Notes under the pieces: generated by a model
Databases searched by the model: none
Told to the model about the DNA's origin: nothing
The model's input: the letters and a program-made list of their open reading frames with translations, nothing else
DNA from: Streptomyces showdoensis
GTDB taxonomy: Bacteria; Actinomycetota; Actinomycetes; Streptomycetales; Streptomycetaceae
Reading direction: 5' to 3'
Assembly: GCF_039535475.1 (NCBI RefSeq)
Contig: NZ_BAAAXG010000002.1
Coordinates: 124,001-188,000 of the forward strand
DNA: 64,000 bases
Shown: one piece after another, positions 60,466 through 64,000 of the stretch
How positions within the stretch are numbered: position 1 is the stretch's first letter
Layout of the letters: every line of letters begins with the position of its first letter
Position numbers and translations under genes: made by a program

Positions 60466-63400
60466 TCAGCTCCCGGCACGCCCTTCCGCCGCCCGCTCGG
60501 ACAGCACCGCCCCGATCCGGGCGAGCGGAACGGGATCCAGCATCTCGTAGTGGCCGCAGGCGAGGTCGACGGCGGTGAGGCGCCCGCCGCCGTACGCCCG
60601 CCAGGCCTCCGGATCCGCGACCGGAACGCCGGCCCCCTCGGTACCCTCCGCGGCGGCCCGGAAGTGCAGCACGTCGACCCCGCGCGTCCGCACCGGTGCG
60701 GTCCGCAGGGCGTCCACCGCCGACCGCACCGCGAGCCGCGCCCCCGCCACCGCCCGCTCCCCGAGCAGCGCGATCTGCTCCGGCGGCGTCCCGTCGGCGG
60801 CGAACCCGGCCGACCCGGCCACGTGCCGGTGCGTCTCCTCCCAGCCCGGCAGACCCTCCTCGGGAGCCGGATACGAGTCGAGCAGGGCCACGAACTCCAC
60901 GGCGTGCCCCGACTCCACCAGCTCCGCGGCCACCCCGTAGGCGAGGGTGCCGCCGACCGACCAGCCGAGCAGCCGGTACGGCCCCTCCGGCCGCAGCTCC
61001 CGGATCCGCCGCGCGTACTCCCGCACCAGCTCCTCCGGCTTGCGCGCACCGCCCTCCGGATCGGCGAGGCTCGGCGCCTGCAGCCCGTACAGCGGCACGT
61101 CCGGGTCCAGGTGCGGCAGCAGCCGGGCGTACGGCCAGGCGAGACCGCTCGCCGCGTGCACCGCGAACAGCGGCCGCAGCCGCCCGCCGGTCCGCAGCGG
61201 CAGCAGCACGTCCAGGCCGGAACCGCCGCCCTCGCCGTCCAGCCGCCGGGCCAGGGCCGCCGGGGTCGGCGCCTCGAACAGGGCCCGCACCGACAGCTCG
61301 GTGCCCAGGACCGCCCGCACCCGGCTCACCAGCTGGGTCGCCAGCAGCGAATGCCCGCCCAGGTCGAAGAAGCCGTCGTCCGGACCGACCCGGTCCACCC
61401 CGAGCACCTCGGCGAACAGCGCGCACAGCGGCTCCTCGTGGGCGCGGGCCGCCCCGCGCCGGGCGGCGGTGCGGTACGTGGGGGCCGGCAGCGCCGACCG
61501 GTCCAGCTTGCCGTTCGGCATCAGCGGCAGCCGCTCCAGCGACACCACCGCCGACGGCACCATGTGGTCCGGCAGCACGTCACGGGCGAAGCGCCGCAGC
61601 TCCGCACCGTCGAGCGGCGTCCCGGACGCACCCGGCACGGCGTACGCGACCAGCCGGCGGTCGCCCGGCCGGTCCTCCCGCACCACCGCCACGGCCTGCG
61701 CCACGTCCTCGTGCCGCAGCAGGGCGGCCGCCACGTCACCGAGCTCGATCCGGAAACCGCGCACCTTCACCTGGCCGTCCAGCCGGCCCAGGTACTCCAG
61801 CTGCCCGTCGGCCCGCCACCGCACCCGGTCGCCCGTGCGGTACATGCGGCCGCCGGGCTCGCCGAACGGGCAGGCCACGAAGCGCTCCGAGGTGAGCGCC
61901 GGCCGGTTCAGATAGCCGCGGGTGACACCCGCCCCGGCGATGTACAGCTCTCCCGGCCGCCCCACCGGGACCGGCCGCAGCCACGGATCCAGCACGTACA
62001 CCCGGGCGTTGGGCACCGGCCGGCCGATCGGCGGATCGCCGTCGGCGTCCTCGGGCCCGCCGCGCCACCAGGTCGAGTAGGTGGTCGCCTCGGTGGGCCC
62101 GTAGATGTTGGTCACGGCGCAGCCCGGCACCCGCTCCCGCAGCTCCCGCAGCAGGCCGTGCGGCACCGCCTCCCCGCCGAGCACCACGTGCGGTGCCGAC
62201 ACCGCGAAGGCCCCGCCGGCCAGCAGGCTCGCCACCGCCGAGGGGACGCCGCTGACCAGGCTCCCCTCCCAGCCGTCCCGGTCGAGCAGCGCGAACAGGT
62301 CGTCGACCAGTTCCAGACGCCCGCCGAGGGCCAGCGTCGCGACGATCTCGAAGACCGACACGTCGAAGCTGAGCGAGGTGGACGCCAGCACCCGCGCCAT
62401 GCCCTCGGCGCCGAAGTGGTCCTCCACGGTCGCCACGAAGTTGACGGCGTTCGCGTGCTCGACGACCACGCCCTTGGGCACGCCGGTGGTGCCCGAGGTG
62501 TAGATCACGTACGCCGGGTGCCGGGGGAGCAGCGGCTCCGGCCGGTCCGCGTCCACGAGGTCCGCGTCCCCCTGCTCCACGACGCGCCGCACCACGGCCG
62601 GATCGTCCAGGACGAGCGCGGCCGTCCCCTCCGGCAGCACGTCCCGGGTCGCCCCGGTGACCACCGCCAGCCGCGGCCGGGCGTCGCCGAGCATCCGCGC
62701 CACCCGGTCGGCCGGGTAGCGCACGTCGACCGGCACGTAGGCGGCCCCGGCCTTGAGCACGGCCAGCAGGGCGACCACCAGGTCCGCCGTCCTCGGCAGC
62801 GCCAGGGCCACCAGGGTGCCCGGCCCCGCGCCCTCGGCGAGCAGCACGCGCGCCAGCCGGTTGGCCCGGCGGCCGAGCTCCCCGTAGCCGAGCTCCCGCC
62901 CCCGGTGGGAGACGGCGGGCCGGTCCGGGATCCCGGCGGACCGCGCCTCGATCAGGGCGGGCAGGGTGACCGGCGCCACCGGGCGGGCGGTGGCGTTCCA
63001 CTCCTCCAGGACCCGCCGGCGCTCGTCGTCCGAGAGGGCCGGCAGGCCGGCGACGGGCTGGTGCGGGTCGTCGGCGATCGCCTCCAGGATCCGGACCAGC
63101 CGCTCGGCGATCCCCTCCACCGTCGCCCGCCCGAGCAGATCGGGCCGGAAGTCGAGCCGAACGCCCAGTTCCTCGGCCGGGGTGCAGATCAGGGAGAGCG
63201 GATAGTGGGTGGCGTCGAACCCCGTGACGTCGACCAGCAGGGCCGCGCCGAGCCGGCGCCGGCCCGAGCCCATCGGGTAGTTGTCGAACACGGCCGTGGT
63301 GTCGAACAGGGCCCCGAAGCCCGCCTGCTGCTGGATCTCCGTCAGCCCGACGTGGTGGTGCTCCATCAGGTCGAGCTGCTCGTCCTGGACCCGTTCGAGG

Positions 63401-64000
63401 AGATCGAGCAGGGTGTCCCGGGGGTCCGTCCGCACCCGCGCCGGAACGGTGTTGATGAGCAGGCCGACCATCGACTCGACGCCGTCCACGTCGGCGGCCC
63501 GGCCCGACACCGTCATCCCGAACAGCACGTCGCCCTGCCCGGTCAGCTGCCGCAGCACCAGTCCCCAGGCCACCTGCATCACCGTGCCGAGGGTGACCCC
63601 CGCCTCCCGCGCCCGCTCCGTCAGCGCCGCGGTGTGCCCGGCCGGCAGCGCGCGCACCACCCGCTCCGGGACCACCGTGCCCGCGCCCCGCGCCCGGGGC
63701 GCCACCAGCGTCGGCCCCTCGATCCCGGACAGCGCCTCCGCCCAGGCCTCCAGGGACCACTCCGGATCCACCTCGCCGAGCCACTCCAGATAGGAGCCGT
63801 ACGAGGGGGCGGCCGGCAGCACGCGCTCCGCCGCCGCCCCCGCCCCGGCGTCGTACAGCCGGAACAGCTCGTCCAGCAGGATCGAGGTGGACCAGCCGTC
63901 CAGGATGATGTGGTGGTTCGTCAGCGCGAACCGCCACCGGGTGCCGCCCAGCCTGATCAGCAGGAAGCGGACCAGCGGCGGCCGCGCGGTGTCGAAGCGC
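60466..64000 (-). CDS. NRPS, terminal module C-A-T-TE (5' part outside window)
   Basis: About 1178 residues are visible; the gene continues beyond the right edge. The C domain carries [19 protein letters not shown] and [13 protein letters not shown], a form typical of DCL domains that follow an epimerase, so an upstream D-residue is likely. Then an A domain ([13 protein letters not shown]; pocket I read as DVFSVGITYK, unassigned), a T domain ([14 protein letters not shown]) and a TE ([15 protein letters not shown], His in CGHYEML). It ends a peptide chain of its own, separate from NRPS2, or contributes a second part of the molecule. Convergent with cysN. Confidence 0.93.
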   Translation of the reverse strand, partial: RFDTARPPLVRFLLIRLGGTRWRFALTNHHIILDGWSTSILLDELFRLYDAGAGAAAERVLPAAPSYGSYLEWLGEVDPEWSLEAWAEALSGIEGPTLVAPRARGAGTVVPERVVRALPAGHTAALTERAREAGVTLGTVMQVAWGLVLRQLTGQGDVLFGMTVSGRAADVDGVESMVGLLINTVPARVRTDPRDTLLDLLERVQDEQLDLMEHHHVGLTEIQQQAGFGALFDTTAVFDNYPMGSGRRRLGAALLVDVTGFDATHYPLSLICTPAEELGVRLDFRPDLLGRATVEGIAERLVRILEAIADDPHQPVAGLPALSDDERRRVLEEWNATARPVAPVTLPALIEARSAGIPDRPAVSHRGRELGYGELGRRANRLARVLLAEGAGPGTLVALALPRTADLVVALLAVLKAGAAYVPVDVRYPADRVARMLGDARPRLAVVTGATRDVLPEGTAALVLDDPAVVRRVVEQGDADLVDADRPEPLLPRHPAYVIYTSGTTGVPKGVVVEHANAVNFVATVEDHFGAEGMARVLASTSLSFDVSVFEIVATLALGGRLELVDDLFALLDRDGWEGSLVSGVPSAVASLLAGGAFAVSAPHVVLGGEAVPHGLLRELRERVPGCAVTNIYGPTEATTYSTWWRGGPEDADGDPPIGRPVPNARVYVLDPWLRPVPVGRPGELYIAGAGVTRGYLNRPALTSERFVACPFGEPGGRMYRTGDRVRWRADGQLEYLGRLDGQVKVRGFRIELGDVAAALLRHEDVAQAVAVVREDRPGDRRLVAYAVPGASGTPLDGAELRRFARDVLPDHMVPSAVVSLERLPLMPNGKLDRSALPAPTYRTAARRGAARAHEEPLCALFAEVLGVDRVGPDDGFFDLGGHSLLATQLVSRVRAVLGTELSVRALFEAPTPAALARRLDGEGGGSGLDVLLPLRTGGRLRPLFAVHAASGLAWPYARLLPHLDPDVPLYGLQAPSLADPEGGARKPEELVREYARRIRELRPEGPYRLLGWSVGGTLAYGVAAELVESGHAVEFVALLDSYPAPEEGLPGWEETHRHVAGSAGFAADGTPPEQIALLGERAVAGARLAVRSAVDALRTAPVRTRGVDVLHFRAAAEGTEGAGVPVADPEAWRAYGGGRLTAVDLACGHYEMLDPVPLARIGAVLSERAAEGRAGS

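Overview
This is a high-GC actinobacterial window, almost certainly Streptomyces or a close relative. The signs are GC-rich third codon positions, many GTG starts, ATGA-type gene overlaps, rare TTA (bldA) codons confined to a regulator, and SARP, LuxR-ATPase and StrR-family regulators. Roughly 5.7 kb to the right end reads as one large non-ribosomal peptide (NRPS) gene cluster that runs off the right edge. The first 5.5 kb is ordinary chromosome: a molybdate transporter permease (cut by the window edge) and its TOBE-domain partner, two acetyltransferase-like genes, pirin, an AhpD-like protein and a DUF1275 membrane protein, then a C-terminal remnant of a serine hydrolase.

Left arm (5.7-11 kb): a minus-strand operon of MFS exporter, PAPS-type sulfotransferase and quinone oxidoreductase, with a divergent ArsR-like repressor, then a SAM methyltransferase coupled to the first NRPS. 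Core (11-32 kb): two divergent NRPSs. NRPS1 is A-nMT-T / C-A-T / C-A-T. NRPS2 is C-A-T / C-A-T-TE, and its last A domain carries the threonine code. By co-linearity they would make a pentapeptide, N-methyl-X1-X2-X3-X4-Thr. Beside them is a minus-strand tailoring unit: an adenylation domain fused to an O-methyltransferase, a P450 and a free carrier protein.

Precursor arm 1 (32-43 kb, plus strand): hmaS-hmo-hpgT for 4-hydroxyphenylglycine (Hpg). These are followed in the same tight operon by a sialic-acid-synthase homologue, SDR, one-piece transketolase, RraA-like aldolase, RmlD-like reductase, HAD phosphatase and a lysine-6-aminotransferase homologue. I read this as a route to a sugar-like or polyhydroxylated amino acid. 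MbtH follows.

Regulatory block (43.5-52 kb): a LuxR-family ATPase regulator; a SARP with NB-ARC and TPR domains that carries two TTA codons and an apparent one-base frameshift in a C6 run; two degenerate transthyretin/HIUase-like proteins flanking a 25-residue microprotein gene; and a StrR-family regulator whose own coding sequence holds a perfect StrR-type operator.

Precursor arm 2 (52-60 kb, plus strand): hydratase, acylating aldehyde dehydrogenase, 4-hydroxy-2-oxoacid aldolase, acyl carrier protein, HisC-like aminotransferase and LnmK-like acyltransferase/decarboxylase. This resembles the nikkomycin logic for gamma-hydroxy amino acids. It is followed by cysC-cysD-cysN for PAPS supply. A convergent third NRPS (DCL-type C-A-T-TE, truncated by the window) closes the view.

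Taken together the window predicts a sulfated, N- and O-methylated peptide containing Hpg, Thr and at least one unusual in-house amino acid. I do not recognise the whole arrangement as a characterised cluster. Three promoters (NRPS1, A-OMT operon, mbtH) share a TAGGGGTTG element overlapping the -35 box, which points to one common activator.
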